Assembly (NCBI GenBank): GCA_902797965.1
Contig: CADBUY010000005.1
Span: 1-64,000 of the forward strand
DNA length: 64,000 nucleotides
Reading direction: 5' to 3'
Origin: an uncultured bacterium
Lineage (GTDB): Bacteria > Cyanobacteriota > Vampirovibrionia > Gastranaerophilales > Gastranaerophilaceae
The notes below the pieces were generated by a model. The model did not search any database, was not told where the DNA came from, and worked only from the letters and a program-made list of their open reading frames with translations. Shown here piece after piece: positions 16,841 to 26,282 of the stretch (the stretch's first letter is position 1; each line of letters begins with the position of its first letter). Made by a program: the position numbers and the translations under genes.

Positions 16841-16861
16841 GTAGGTCAGGCACCGCCTGAC
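16841..16861 (+). repeat. REP-like palindrome with GTAG head
   Basis: GTAG followed by GTCAGGC-ACC-GCCTGAC. It has opposite orientation to the copy at 15862-15882, so the two GTAG-headed units flank the two secreted-protein genes. It lies just upstream of the first of them. Confidence 0.85.
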
Positions 16862-16882
16862 ATTAACTTTATATATTTACCC

Positions 16883-18106
16883 CTATCCTAAAATAGCTTT
16901 TTTGAAGTGTTTTTTGCCTTTGCGAACGATTAAACCTTCTTTGAGTTCCGCATAAGTGTATGTTTTATCTAAAGCATTTACTACTTGTTCGTTTACGGTA
17001 ATTCCGTTTTGTTGGATTAATCTTTTTGCTTCTGCGTTTGATGAAGCAAAACCACATTTAACCACCAATTTAACTATACTGATTTTATCTTCAAATAAAT
17101 CTTCTGCTCCGATTTCTGCTTTTGGCATGTTTTCAGAGTCACCCGAACCTGAGAATAAATCGTGTGCTGATTTTTGTGCCTTATCAGCTTCTTCTTTTCC
17201 ATGAACAAGTTCAGTTAATTCGTAAGCAAGGATTTCTTTCTTTTCGTTTATCCTTGAATCTTCCCAAGCTTCCATCTCTGCAATTTTATCCATTGGTAGG
17301 AAAGTAAGCATTTTTATGCACTTCATAACATCAGCATCATCAACATTTCTCCAGTATTGATAGAACTCGAACGGAGATGTTTTTTCAGGGTCTAACCAAA
17401 CCGCACCCTTAGCAGTCTTACCCATTTTTTTACCCTCAGAGTTCATCAACAAAGTTATTGTCATTGCATAAGCATCTTCGCCTGTTTTCTTGCGGATAAG
17501 TTCAGTACCTGCAAGCATGTTGCTCCATTGATCATCACCGCCAAATTGCATATTACAGCCGTATTTTTGGTGCAGATGATAGAAGTCATAAGCCTGCATA
17601 ATCATATAGTTAAACTCTAAGAAGCTCAAACCTTTTTCCATTCTTTGCTTGTAACATTCAGCACGAAGCATATTATTAACAGAAAAGCAAGCACCGACTT
17701 CTCTTAGAAGTTCAATATAATTTAAACCTAAAAGCCAATCGGCGTTATTAACCATAATAGCCTTATCTTCACCAAACTCGATAAATCTTTCCATCTGTTT
17801 TCGGAAACAATCGCAGTTATGTTGGATTTGTTCAGGGGTCATCATAGAACGCATATCACTTCTTCCTGACGGGTCACCTATATATCCTGTTCCGCCGCCG
17901 ATTAAAACAACAGGTTTATTTCCTGCCATTTGAAGTCTTTTCATAAGGCATAATGCCATAAAGTGACCAACGTGAAGAGAATCTGCAGTCGGGTCAAATC
18001 CTATATAAAATCTTGCACCGCCATTATTGATTAAATCTTTAATTTCTTTATCGTCAGTAACTTGTGCAATCAAACCTCTTGCCTGTAATTCTTCAAATAT
18101 ATTCAT
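16883..18106 (-). CDS. tyrS: Tyrosyl-tRNA synthetase
   Basis: A class I aminoacyl-tRNA synthetase that charges tRNA-Tyr. The 407 residues include the HIGH-type HVGH at 45-48, the tyrosine pocket segment FNYMIMQAYDFYHL near 174-187, the KMSKS-equivalent KKMGKTAKGAVWL near 234-246 and an S4-like RNA-binding domain in the last 60 residues. The upstream leader is short (under 100 nt), so I see no T-box. The stop codon overlaps a GGGGTAAATATA motif. Confidence 0.97.
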   Translation of the reverse strand: MNIFEELQARGLIAQVTDDKEIKDLINNGGARFYIGFDPTADSLHVGHFMALCLMKRLQMAGNKPVVLIGGGTGYIGDPSGRSDMRSMMTPEQIQHNCDCFRKQMERFIEFGEDKAIMVNNADWLLGLNYIELLREVGACFSVNNMLRAECYKQRMEKGLSFLEFNYMIMQAYDFYHLHQKYGCNMQFGGDDQWSNMLAGTELIRKKTGEDAYAMTITLLMNSEGKKMGKTAKGAVWLDPEKTSPFEFYQYWRNVDDADVMKCIKMLTFLPMDKIAEMEAWEDSRINEKKEILAYELTELVHGKEEADKAQKSAHDLFSGSGDSENMPKAEIGAEDLFEDKISIVKLVVKCGFASSNAEAKRLIQQNGITVNEQVVNALDKTYTYAELKEGLIVRKGKKHFKKAILG

Positions 18107-18150
18107 CGGCTTCTCCTTAATTCAATATCCTAATAAAGTAATATTAGCAT

Positions 18151-18184
18151 AAAAAAAGATGAAGCGAACTTCACCTTTTTTATC
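18151..18184 (-). terminator. Terminator of the TPR-glycosyltransferase gene
   Basis: On the minus strand GGTGAAG-TTCG-CTTCATC is followed by a run of seven T. The symmetrical A-run upstream makes it usable on plus as well, but no plus-strand gene ends here. Confidence 0.85.
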
Positions 18185-18203
18185 GTTTATTTATTAGTTT
18201 TGA

Positions 18204-19691
18204 CTATTCTTCAGGTATCATTTCCTGAATAATTTGGTCAAATACACTCTGCCAGTCATCAATGCCCTTTTGGCGGAACAGTTTAACGCTGTCATACCAG
18301 TCACATTTACCCGTAGTATTATGCCATCTCCAGTTTGTATCATAAGGAAGCATAATCCAGCAAGGAATTTTCATTGCTCCTGCAAGATGAGCAAGAGAAG
18401 TATCATTACAAATGACTAAATCCAAGTTTCTCAGAGCTGCTGCTGTTTGGTCAAAGTTTACCAAATCTTGTCCGATATCAATAATTTGAGGATTAAGTTT
18501 AGTGATATCTTCAGAACCGTCAAAGGTTTGAAATGAATAGTATTGAGCATTCCCCAAATCTATTAGCTGATTAAAGTATTCCGCAGGAATTACTCTTTGT
18601 GTATCAAAAGAAGTATTTCCCTGCCATTTTATACCGACTTTTATTTTTTCGTTGTCAAAATATTTTTGTCTTAATTCTTCAACCAGCTCCATATCCGGAA
18701 CAATATACCCCTCACTGCTTACGAAGATATCGTCTTTTTTTAAATCAAGAAGATAAGGTAAACTTAATAAAGATGTATGAACATCAGCTTCCAATTTTGT
18801 ATTTGGAATAAAAGTATCAATAATTGTATCAATTCCAAGATGTTTTTTGTTAAGTTCAAAAAGAGGTGCAATATTTTTCGGACACAAAAAAGTTAGTTTT
18901 CTACAGCGTTCCGCAACCAGAGGCAGATACCTTGCAAACATTATTGTGTCACCAAAACCACCTTCTGTATAAATAAGTATATCTTTATTTTTTATATTGT
19001 TGCCTGTCCATTCGTTATCATCTCTGACAATATCAGGGCTTGTTTTCTTTTGGGATTCAACTGCTACTGCTTTAGAAATTCTTTTTTCAAATAGAGGAAG
19101 TCCTTTTGTATAATCTTTTGCTTTCAGATAATCGATTCCAAGATAGTAAGCTGTTTCTGCATCATTTGGTTTCATTTTATAACAAATTTTCATAGCGGAA
19201 ATTGCTTCTTCCATTCTTCCCTCAATGTTGTACAAGTTGCCAATGTTATACCATCCCTCATAAGATGATGGATTTATTTCCAATGCTTTTTCGTAATACT
19301 TTAATGCTTTTTGGGTATTATTTAATCTTTTGTATGCAAAAGCAATATCAAACATCAGCTCAAAACTTTTTCCGTAAAGAGTATTAACTGTGTGTTCATA
19401 CCCTATAATGCTTTGGAAATCTTCTTTTCTGATTAATGCTTGAAATAGTGTTTCATAGAAGTAGTTAGTTGGCATAATGCTTATTGCTTTCATCATATAT
19501 TCAATAGCCTCATCCACTTCACCTTTTTGTAACTTGAGAACACCAATCAGGTTGTAAGTTTCTGCGTTTTTATCATCAAGCCTGAGAACTTCTGTATATA
19601 AAGGTTCTGCATCATCCAACAAACCTTGTTGATGAAAATCAAAACCTTTGCTGATTAATAATTCAATCTGCTTTTTGTCTGTATCTTCCAT
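18204..19691 (-). CDS. TPR protein fused to a glycosyltransferase family 9-like domain
   Basis: The 495-residue protein has two parts. The N-terminal 210 residues are about five TPR helices pairs, for example ALKYYEKALEINPSSYEGWYN. The C-terminal part (about 235-495) resembles ADP-heptose/family 9 glycosyltransferases, with ILIYTEGGFGDTIMFARYLP and the nucleotide-sugar site DLVICNDTSLAHLAGAM near 435-451. Such TPR-GT fusions often glycosylate proteins or envelope glycans, but the substrate is not evident. The start at 19691 (GGAGA 7 nt upstream) is preferred to an ATG eight codons earlier. A terminator follows directly. Confidence 0.85.
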   Translation of the reverse strand: MEDTDKKQIELLISKGFDFHQQGLLDDAEPLYTEVLRLDDKNAETYNLIGVLKLQKGEVDEAIEYMMKAISIMPTNYFYETLFQALIRKEDFQSIIGYEHTVNTLYGKSFELMFDIAFAYKRLNNTQKALKYYEKALEINPSSYEGWYNIGNLYNIEGRMEEAISAMKICYKMKPNDAETAYYLGIDYLKAKDYTKGLPLFEKRISKAVAVESQKKTSPDIVRDDNEWTGNNIKNKDILIYTEGGFGDTIMFARYLPLVAERCRKLTFLCPKNIAPLFELNKKHLGIDTIIDTFIPNTKLEADVHTSLLSLPYLLDLKKDDIFVSSEGYIVPDMELVEELRQKYFDNEKIKVGIKWQGNTSFDTQRVIPAEYFNQLIDLGNAQYYSFQTFDGSEDITKLNPQIIDIGQDLVNFDQTAAALRNLDLVICNDTSLAHLAGAMKIPCWIMLPYDTNWRWHNTTGKCDWYDSVKLFRQKGIDDWQSVFDQIIQEMIPEE

Positions 19692-19743
19692 AAAACATTC
19701 TCCATAAATATACATTTATTTTACATTATTTTTCTGTTTGTGA

Positions 19744-21315
19744 CTAGTGTTGATTGTTATTTGGATTAAAATTCTCTTTCATTAATAAAAGCAATGGGAT
19801 AATCACAAAACTTGCAAGAGCAAAAATTCTGAATGTATCAATAAACGCCCAGAGAGTAGATTGTTCCATAAGTGCGAAATGAAGCTGTTTTTGAGCCATA
19901 TATTCTGCAGTTGACGGGTCAACAACGTATTGTACCAAATTTACGGCAGCACCATTAACTTTTTCTGCAAAAACAGGATTAAGGCTGTGCAAATATCCGA
20001 CCATCATATTTTGGTGCATTTGAGAAAATCTTGAAATACAGGTTGTAGCAATAGATGTACCAAAAGAAGCACCAAGATTTTTCATAAGATTTTGCATAGA
20101 ACTTCCCATTGTTAAATCTTCTTTTCTTAAAGTTGCGCAGGAAAGGTTAATAACAGGGGTCATTGCCATAACCATACCGACTCCGTAGAAGAAATTAGGA
20201 ATAAATACGCTTGAAAGTGATATCTGCATATTTAAAAGACCAAACAAAAACCCGCCTAAACCAATTAAAATTAAGCCGATAAGGCATGATATCTTTTCCG
20301 GAACTTTTCCTGTGAAAGCAACAAGAGTTACTAACCCGAACAAACTTCCCAACCCTCTTGGGAGCATGGAAACACCGCCTAAAAATGCTGTATATCCCAT
20401 TAAATTTTGAAGCATTGATGGTAATAACATAGCAGAAGCAATGAGTACAAATAATAAAACCATCTGGATTAATGTTCCGAAAAGAAAGTTTACATCTTTT
20501 AACAATCCTAAATTCAGCAAAGGGTCTTTCTTGTTTTTAAATTGAGAATAGAAAAACAGTATTCCTGCAGTTGTTGAAATTCCTGTTAGCCAGCAAATCC
20601 AGCTTGCATCAAACCACCCTGCATCGTTACCTTTATCTAAAACAACCTGCAATAATAAAATCCAGATTACCAACATGCCGAATCCGAAAAAGTCCATTTT
20701 TGCACCAGCTTGTTTTTGGGCATAAGGAGGATCGGAAACGAGTTTTTTAACCGATAGTGCGCAAGCAATTCCAAATGGTACGTTTATAAAAAATATCCAT
20801 GGCCAAGACCAGTTTTCAGTTAACCAACCGCCGATAACAGGTCCTAAAATCGGTGCTATTACAAAGGCAAAACCATACAAAGACATTGCTTTTCCCCATT
20901 CTTTTTGAGGAAAAATCTCCATCATAATTGCCTGAACCAGAGGCAAAATTGCACCACCGCCGATACCTTGTAAAAATCTTGATAAAATTACCATCGGCAT
21001 AGAGCGTGAAAGTCCGCACATTAGTGATGCAGCAGTAAATAAAACTATTGAAAAAATAAAATAATTTTTTCTTCCAAACGCTTTGCAGAAAAAGCCTATT
21101 GCAGGTATTATAATTGAACTTGCGACAAGATAACTCGTTACAATCCACGTGGATTCATTTCTGCTTATGGAAATAGTTCCTGCAATATAAGGAAGAGCTA
21201 CGTTTGCAATTGTTTCATTCAGAGCAAACAAAAAAGCTGCCGTTACAAGAGGTATGGTAATCAACCACGGGTTAACAGAAGGCATCTGCCTTTCTTCCGC
21301 TATTCCGTTTTCCAC
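19744..21315 (-). CDS. DHA2-family MFS drug/proton antiporter (EmrB-like)
   Basis: An inner-membrane exporter of 523 residues with about 14 hydrophobic segments, the DHA2 (EmrB/QacA) topology. It has NPWLITIPLVTAAFLFALNE in helix 1, motif-A-like GKxFGRKxYF in the loop after helix 2, and motif C GFAFVIAPILGPVIGGWL in helix 5. It starts at GTG with AAAGGATG upstream. EmrA-type adaptor and TolC-type genes are not adjacent. Substrate range cannot be read from sequence; multidrug or bile-salt export would suit a gut organism but is inference. Confidence 0.92.
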   Translation of the reverse strand: MENGIAEERQMPSVNPWLITIPLVTAAFLFALNETIANVALPYIAGTISISRNESTWIVTSYLVASSIIIPAIGFFCKAFGRKNYFIFSIVLFTAASLMCGLSRSMPMVILSRFLQGIGGGAILPLVQAIMMEIFPQKEWGKAMSLYGFAFVIAPILGPVIGGWLTENWSWPWIFFINVPFGIACALSVKKLVSDPPYAQKQAGAKMDFFGFGMLVIWILLLQVVLDKGNDAGWFDASWICWLTGISTTAGILFFYSQFKNKKDPLLNLGLLKDVNFLFGTLIQMVLLFVLIASAMLLPSMLQNLMGYTAFLGGVSMLPRGLGSLFGLVTLVAFTGKVPEKISCLIGLILIGLGGFLFGLLNMQISLSSVFIPNFFYGVGMVMAMTPVINLSCATLRKEDLTMGSSMQNLMKNLGASFGTSIATTCISRFSQMHQNMMVGYLHSLNPVFAEKVNGAAVNLVQYVVDPSTAEYMAQKQLHFALMEQSTLWAFIDTFRIFALASFVIIPLLLLMKENFNPNNNQH

Positions 21316-21442
21316 AAATCATCCTTTCGTAAGGGGCATTAGAACCGCTGGTTTAATACCGATGATAACCGTTCAGAAGAACATAAAAATAAAATACCTT
21401 ACTGAGCCTATGATATCGTATTGAATTTTTTTTGCAAGGTGT

Positions 21443-22942
21443 TTATTTTTCTTTTTTTGCACGATATTCCGTAACTTTTTTATTCAACATAGGAAGAAGT
21501 ACTCCAAGTGTTATGGCAGAATACGCAATTCCTGAAGCGTTTGCTGCGTTAATCTTCCACATGTTTTTCTTTGCAAACTCTTTCCCTTTTGAAGCAATTT
21601 CGTTATGCGTTTTCAGTGTCATATTGTTAAGCCAGTGTTTTAAGCCTTTTCCTTCTTTTGAGTAGTTAAATAAAGTATTTCCTTTCCTATCAAGAAGATT
21701 AGCGACACCTTTTGCTGCAAAACCTCCAAATACAAGCCAGTTAAGGAAACCTAAATAATCTCTTGTCATTGATTCTCTGAGTTCCGTTCCGTTATCTGCC
21801 GCCATAAATCTTCCTGTAATATTTGCTGCATAAACTGTTTTAATTGCGTTTCCGCTTGTTATAGGTCCTGTAAATTCAAGTTTTTTTAAGAAATCTTTAA
21901 AATTTTTAACCCTCATTACGGATGCTACCATTCCGACCATTAAAGCACTTGCACCAAGTTTCTTCCAAATAAGATTTTTGTCTTTTTTGTTTTCGTGATT
22001 TTTTTGAATAAAATCTACATCACCTACAAATCCTTTTTTACCTGTTCTTTTCTCGGTAATTTTTCTGTTTATTGCTTGATTTGTTAAGCCGAGCAGACAA
22101 GCTAAGGTAATTGCTCCATAGGCTTTTATACTGTTAACTTTCTTTATCTTTTTTATTGCATTTTCTGCTGTAATATTTTTTTCCGTAAAAATATCACGAG
22201 CCATATCCTGCATATCACGCAAAATGTTCCATAAAGAACTTTCCCACTTTGTACCGTCAATTTCAACTTTGTTTGTGCGATTCGCACCAAGAGCGTTAGT
22301 CATTCGTTTTTCCATTATCGAAAGAACATTCTTTTTGTCATCTTTATTAAGGTTTTTGTCTTTTATAAATTCAGTGAATGTGTTTATAAAATCATCCTTT
22401 GTTTTTAATTTGTCCTGTATTCCTTTGTATTTTTCATTTTTCCATTGAATTCTGTCCCAAACTTTTTCATCAATCCATTCGATATTATTCCAGTTAATAT
22501 TTTTAAATTGATTAACATTGTGTCCGTCAATTCCTGATAGATTTTCAAAAACGGTATTAATATAATCTTTTGTATTATTAGTTTTATTCCAAGCTTTTTG
22601 CAAAACTTCTAAAGAAGTATCAGTATACCAGCTTGCAGGATTTGTTTTAATATCTTTCATAATATGTTTTGAAGCAATTTTAGATATGATTTGAGCAAAT
22701 AATCCTGCAGATATACAGTTAATAAAAGTACCGCTTATTTCTCTGAAGAATGTTTCTGCACCCGCAAATTCATTTCTCGCTTTGGTATCATAATATGACC
22801 TTGGAATAACCATTGCACCAACATCTAAGCCGACAGCGTTAACCATTTCATTTGTATCACAGGCTCTTAATACTGTTGTTAATGTTCCGTCAAGCGGACC
22901 TCTGAAGTTTATATTGTTATTTATAATACCTTGTATTTTCAA
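21443..22942 (-). CDS. N-terminally tagged membrane-associated protein of unknown function
   Basis: I do not recognise the fold. I place the start at a TTG (22940-22942): GGGGAAAG lies just upstream, and the protein then begins MKIQGIINNNINFRG, matching the tag family. An ATG seven codons earlier has no ribosome binding site and touches the T-run of a terminator-like hairpin. The 499 residues include hydrophobic segments near 80-100, 275-295, 335-355, 395-420 and 470-490, and a Lys/Asn/Trp-rich middle (NWNNIEWIDEKVWDRIQW). A similar layout, tag first and hydrophobic C-terminal third, is seen in the protein at 53617. A structural or scaffold role is possible, without evidence. Confidence 0.75.
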   Translation of the reverse strand: MKIQGIINNNINFRGPLDGTLTTVLRACDTNEMVNAVGLDVGAMVIPRSYYDTKARNEFAGAETFFREISGTFINCISAGLFAQIISKIASKHIMKDIKTNPASWYTDTSLEVLQKAWNKTNNTKDYINTVFENLSGIDGHNVNQFKNINWNNIEWIDEKVWDRIQWKNEKYKGIQDKLKTKDDFINTFTEFIKDKNLNKDDKKNVLSIMEKRMTNALGANRTNKVEIDGTKWESSLWNILRDMQDMARDIFTEKNITAENAIKKIKKVNSIKAYGAITLACLLGLTNQAINRKITEKRTGKKGFVGDVDFIQKNHENKKDKNLIWKKLGASALMVGMVASVMRVKNFKDFLKKLEFTGPITSGNAIKTVYAANITGRFMAADNGTELRESMTRDYLGFLNWLVFGGFAAKGVANLLDRKGNTLFNYSKEGKGLKHWLNNMTLKTHNEIASKGKEFAKKNMWKINAANASGIAYSAITLGVLLPMLNKKVTEYRAKKEK

Positions 22943-22965
22943 AATCTTTCCCCAAAACTGCATAA

Positions 22966-22998
22966 AAAAAGTTCCGACATTTAAAATCGGAACTTTTT
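22966..22998. terminator. Terminator-like hairpin before a tagged gene
   Basis: AAAAAGTTCCGA (22966-22977) pairs perfectly over 12 bp with 22987-22998 around a 9-nt loop. Read on minus, its T-run ends a few bases before the tagged gene, so it may act as an attenuator in that leader. The AAGTTCCGA arm recurs twice on plus nearby (about 23043 and 23131). Confidence 0.6.
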
Positions 22999-23197
22999 AA
23001 ATTCTAATATATGTTTTAAAAACCACACATCAAAATCATACAAGTTCCGAATGAAACTTGGAGGATGAGGATGATGAAGTTGTAAAACATAAATAAATCA
23101 TATATTCAGCGTAAAACAGAAGTTCCGATATGTCAATAAGTTTAGGGTTTTATATATTCATAAAGTTCACAATACTTAATCAAAAAATAAAAGCTAT
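22999..23197. other. Intergenic stretch with no gene seen
   Basis: Between the hairpin at 22966 and the rpmH promoter I see only AT-rich sequence, two further AAGTTCCGA copies and very short open frames without convincing starts. A GGAGGATGAGG stretch near 23056 resembles a ribosome binding site, but the frame after it ends within a few codons. Confidence 0.4.
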
Positions 23198-23226
23198 TTG
23201 ACTAAAAAACATGTTTTATATAGCAT
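23198..23226 (+). promoter_or_regulatory. Promoter of rpmH
   Basis: TTGACT (23198-23203), 17-nt spacer, TAGCAT (23221-23226); a TATATA overlaps the end of the spacer. It lies 43 nt before the rpmH start. Confidence 0.6.
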
Positions 23227-23268
23227 GTAACTATTAATTAGTAAAATTAGCTGAAAAGGAATAGAATT

Positions 23269-23421
23269 ATGAAACGTACACTAGAAGGAACAAAGCTTAA
23301 AAGACAACATGTTAGCGGTTTCAGAGCAAGAATGGCAACACCTGGCGGACAAGAAGTTTTAAACAGACGTCGTGCTAAAGGTCGTCATCAGATTGCTGTT
23401 ACAGGAAGCAAGCGTGCTTAA
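23269..23421 (+). CDS. rpmH: 50S ribosomal protein L34
   Basis: L34 is a small basic protein of the large ribosomal subunit. The 50-residue protein begins [13 protein letters not shown] and continues with the family core [20 protein letters not shown] and the tail [16 protein letters not shown] 9 nt before the ATG is the ribosome binding site. It is alone here, with its own promoter and terminator. In many bacteria rnpA, yidD and yidC follow directly, but here the next gene is convergent and unrelated, and yidD lies at 55520-55738. Confidence 0.97.
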   Translation: MKRTLEGTKLKRQHVSGFRARMATPGGQEVLNRRRAKGRHQIAVTGSKRA

Positions 23422-23448
23422 TTTTAAGTAAATAGTTAAACAAAATTT

Positions 23449-23481
23449 AAAAAAGGATGGCTTTGGGGTCATCCTTTTTTT
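23449..23481 (+). terminator. Terminator of rpmH
   Basis: AAAAAGGATG pairs with CATCCTTTTT around a G/T-rich loop, followed by more T. It is placed 28 nt after the rpmH stop codon. Confidence 0.85.
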
Positions 23482-23497
23482 GTTAATAGGTTAAATG

Positions 23498-24586
23498 CTA
23501 TACACTAAATACATTCCAGATAGAGCGTAGTCTTTTTGGAATATCTTTTGACATGTATTCGGCTTTAAATGCTTCTTTTTCAAGGATTTGTTCCTTATAT
23601 TCTTTGTTTGCACTATCTTTTTGGGCTTCTATATAATTGCCGTAATTTTGGGTATATTGTTCGCCAAGTTTGTATTCTTCGCTTCCCGGTTTGAATTTTT
23701 TATATTTACCGAACTGTTTATTTAATCTGGTTTTAATAGTATCAACCTGAGCATTAACTTCTTTTACATAATCAGGTATTTCCTGATATCCTTTAGTTTT
23801 TAATACTTCAAGTTTTTGATTTGCAGTATTAATTACCTGCTCTACGGTCATATTGTTTTGTTTTGCAACTTCTGCTAACTTTTCTTTGCTTTTTAATAAT
23901 TCACTTAAATTGGTTATGTAAGTTTGGTTAAGAAGAGCATCATTTTTAATATTGTTTACGTACTTATCTATATCTGTTCTGATACAGTATTCAGTTTGTT
24001 TAACATGTTGAAATTCGTGGAAGAATGTTCCCAGAATATTTGATTTTGTTTGTCTATCAAAAACATTTCCGTTGTGTTCCAAAATGTTTTTGTAATAAAT
24101 CCTGAAATCATTTCCGGAACTGTGCCAACCGCCTCCAAGAATACCGTCTGTAGATTCGTCAAGTACAAGCTGTATATTTGTATCAGCGTATCCGTAATCT
24201 TTCTTTACCTGTTCAAAAGCTTTTTGGCAAAATTCTTTTTCATCTTTTATTTCTAAAATATCTTGATATTTTTTCAGCATATCCGGAATTTCTTCTAATG
24301 AAACCTCTCGTCTGAAAATTTCTTTAAATTCTTGTTGTAATTTTTCCAGACTTGGTCTTGTTAATACTCTGTGTGTAACAAGAGCACCGTATATTGCAGC
24401 TCCGGTTCCGCTGATGCCGAGCAGAAGCTTCATTCCTGTTGACATACCTTCTTTTTTCTTTTGTTTTGAAGATATTTCAACGGTGTCAGGTTTCTGTTCC
24501 GAAATTGTTACTTTTTCGCTTCTAAAGTTAATATTATTGTTTGTAAGTCTTAAACTATTGTAGCTATCTACAGCATTTATTGACAT
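23498..24586 (-). CDS. N-terminally tagged putative zinc metalloprotease
   Basis: The 362-residue protein starts with a soluble N-terminus holding the tag NNNINFRS at 16-23. A Lys-rich stretch and one membrane segment (about 52-72, MKLLLGISGTGAAIYGALV) follow. The rest is a hydrophilic domain with FFHEFQHVKQ at about 188-197. HExxH is the zinc-binding and catalytic motif of many metallopeptidases. I see no obvious third ligand by eye, so activity is likely but not proven. The domain is preceded by DGILGGGWHSSGND, which may form a substrate strand. Whether the protease domain faces the cytoplasm or periplasm is unclear, because there is no classical signal peptide. Confidence 0.75.
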   Translation of the reverse strand: MSINAVDSYNSLRLTNNNINFRSEKVTISEQKPDTVEISSKQKKKEGMSTGMKLLLGISGTGAAIYGALVTHRVLTRPSLEKLQQEFKEIFRREVSLEEIPDMLKKYQDILEIKDEKEFCQKAFEQVKKDYGYADTNIQLVLDESTDGILGGGWHSSGNDFRIYYKNILEHNGNVFDRQTKSNILGTFFHEFQHVKQTEYCIRTDIDKYVNNIKNDALLNQTYITNLSELLKSKEKLAEVAKQNNMTVEQVINTANQKLEVLKTKGYQEIPDYVKEVNAQVDTIKTRLNKQFGKYKKFKPGSEEYKLGEQYTQNYGNYIEAQKDSANKEYKEQILEKEAFKAEYMSKDIPKRLRSIWNVFSV

Positions 24587-24804
24587 AATTCACCAACCTT
24601 TAATTCTAATCTTAATAACTTTAAGGATAAAAGGTTTGTGAAATTGCATGTTTGTAAACCAATTGTTACAAAACGAGCGAAAATTATTTTTATAATTTTC
24701 GCTCTGTAAAATAATAATATGCAGGATTCTCGTGACATTATTCTTTTGAGATTCACAATTACTTTTTGTCTGTTTTTTAACCGAATTATTTACTCATTTA
24801 CTCC

Positions 24805-26052
24805 TTATTTCCCCCCGCAGCAGTTTTTGTATTTTTTTCCGCTTCCGCAAGGACAAGGGTCATTTCTCCCGACTTTTTGTGTAATAGCAGGTTGTTCCTG
24901 CTTTGGTGCAGACATAATATCAAACACTTCTGAAAACGCATTTGAACAGAAAAGAACTGTTGCTGATGAATATAAAGTAAAGTGCAGATAATCTGCTTTA
25001 TACTTGTTTAATAATTCATCAAAAGTATAATTTGTTTCTAAAAATTCATTTATCGTTTCCATAAAGTTTGGATATTTTGCAGAAACTCTTTCTAAAATTG
25101 TATTTGGAATAGATTCATTTGCAAGGAAGTATTCTATACATTGTTTTGCATTTTCTACTAAATCTTTATTTTCAAAAATTTTGCAGAAAGTTTCGTAAAA
25201 AGGTATTGCGTATAATCCTTTTTCTTTATCAAAAATTACTGCAACATCGTATGTTTCATTATGAGAAGCAAATCCGCCCATAGAATTTTCCAAAAAGTTT
25301 GCGTAATTATTTTCTAATTCTTTAACATGGAAAAATTTGTATGTTTCAATGTTAGACAATTTATCTGATAAATCAATTTCAGTTCCCTCGTTAAAAGCAC
25401 CAATGATATCATCAGCATGTTTATTAGTTGTTAAGATAATATCTTTGTCAAATGTTTTAATAAATTTTTGGTACATATCAGATATTGTAGATTTTATTTC
25501 ATTTTCTTTTTCAATATTGTCATAATAAAGAGTTCTCGGGTTTTGGATAAGCTTCATGACAGCAAATCTGTATGCTTCATTTTTTTGAGAATGTGAAAGA
25601 ATGCTGGAAATCTCAATAATATAATTTTCGCCTTCATAAGAGAAAATTCTACCGACAATATATTGTCCTGAATATACACCTCTGAAGTTTGTCATTTTGG
25701 TAAGTGAAGAAACATTGTAAGCTTTTTCATTTACAAGGTTGTATAATTCAAAACCGTTTTTAAGAATTTTTTTGATTTCAAAAATTGAAGCCTGTGCGTT
25801 TAAAAGGCTTTCAATAATTTCTGTATTCTTTCCGTTTTCCTGATACATTTCAAGAATAAATTTATCATTGATTTTGCGTTCAAAAATGTATGGCAAAAAG
25901 ATTTTTTCCATCTGATTTAACGAAATGTTTCTTGAACCTATTGTTGCAAGGTATTCGTCAAAGTCAGCTTTAACTTCTTCATTAGTTTGTGTAAAGTTAA
26001 AAATATCTTTTAAAACATCATTAATTTCGGTAATTTTTTCTATAACTGCCAT
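24805..26052 (-). CDS. SEC-C motif protein of unknown function
   Basis: The 415 residues are mostly helical and unfamiliar. The last 22 form a SEC-C zinc motif, [18 protein letters not shown], as at the end of SecA and of many unrelated proteins, where it binds zinc and often contacts SecB or ribosomes. No ATPase or helicase motifs are present, so this is not SecA. The body contains several Glu/Lys-rich helices. It is monocistronic with a divergent tagged gene upstream. A GGGGTAAAA sequence lies 60 nt before its start. Confidence 0.75.
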   Translation of the reverse strand: MAVIEKITEINDVLKDIFNFTQTNEEVKADFDEYLATIGSRNISLNQMEKIFLPYIFERKINDKFILEMYQENGKNTEIIESLLNAQASIFEIKKILKNGFELYNLVNEKAYNVSSLTKMTNFRGVYSGQYIVGRIFSYEGENYIIEISSILSHSQKNEAYRFAVMKLIQNPRTLYYDNIEKENEIKSTISDMYQKFIKTFDKDIILTTNKHADDIIGAFNEGTEIDLSDKLSNIETYKFFHVKELENNYANFLENSMGGFASHNETYDVAVIFDKEKGLYAIPFYETFCKIFENKDLVENAKQCIEYFLANESIPNTILERVSAKYPNFMETINEFLETNYTFDELLNKYKADYLHFTLYSSATVLFCSNAFSEVFDIMSAPKQEQPAITQKVGRNDPCPCGSGKKYKNCCGGK

Positions 26053-26282
26053 AATTCACTCCTCTTAGTTTTAAGAATACATTAAGCATAATAAATTATC
26101 AATAATTCAGTGGGGTAAAATGCAAAAATGAATAGATAGTGGCTATATAGTTTATGTTTTTTTATTTAAAAATTAAGTTTTATGAAGAAAAATATTTTAT
26201 TTTAATTTTGTTTGATTTAGTATAGCTTTAATATAAGTACATTTTATTGTTTAGGGTATTAGTATTAGAAATTGGAGGTTAT

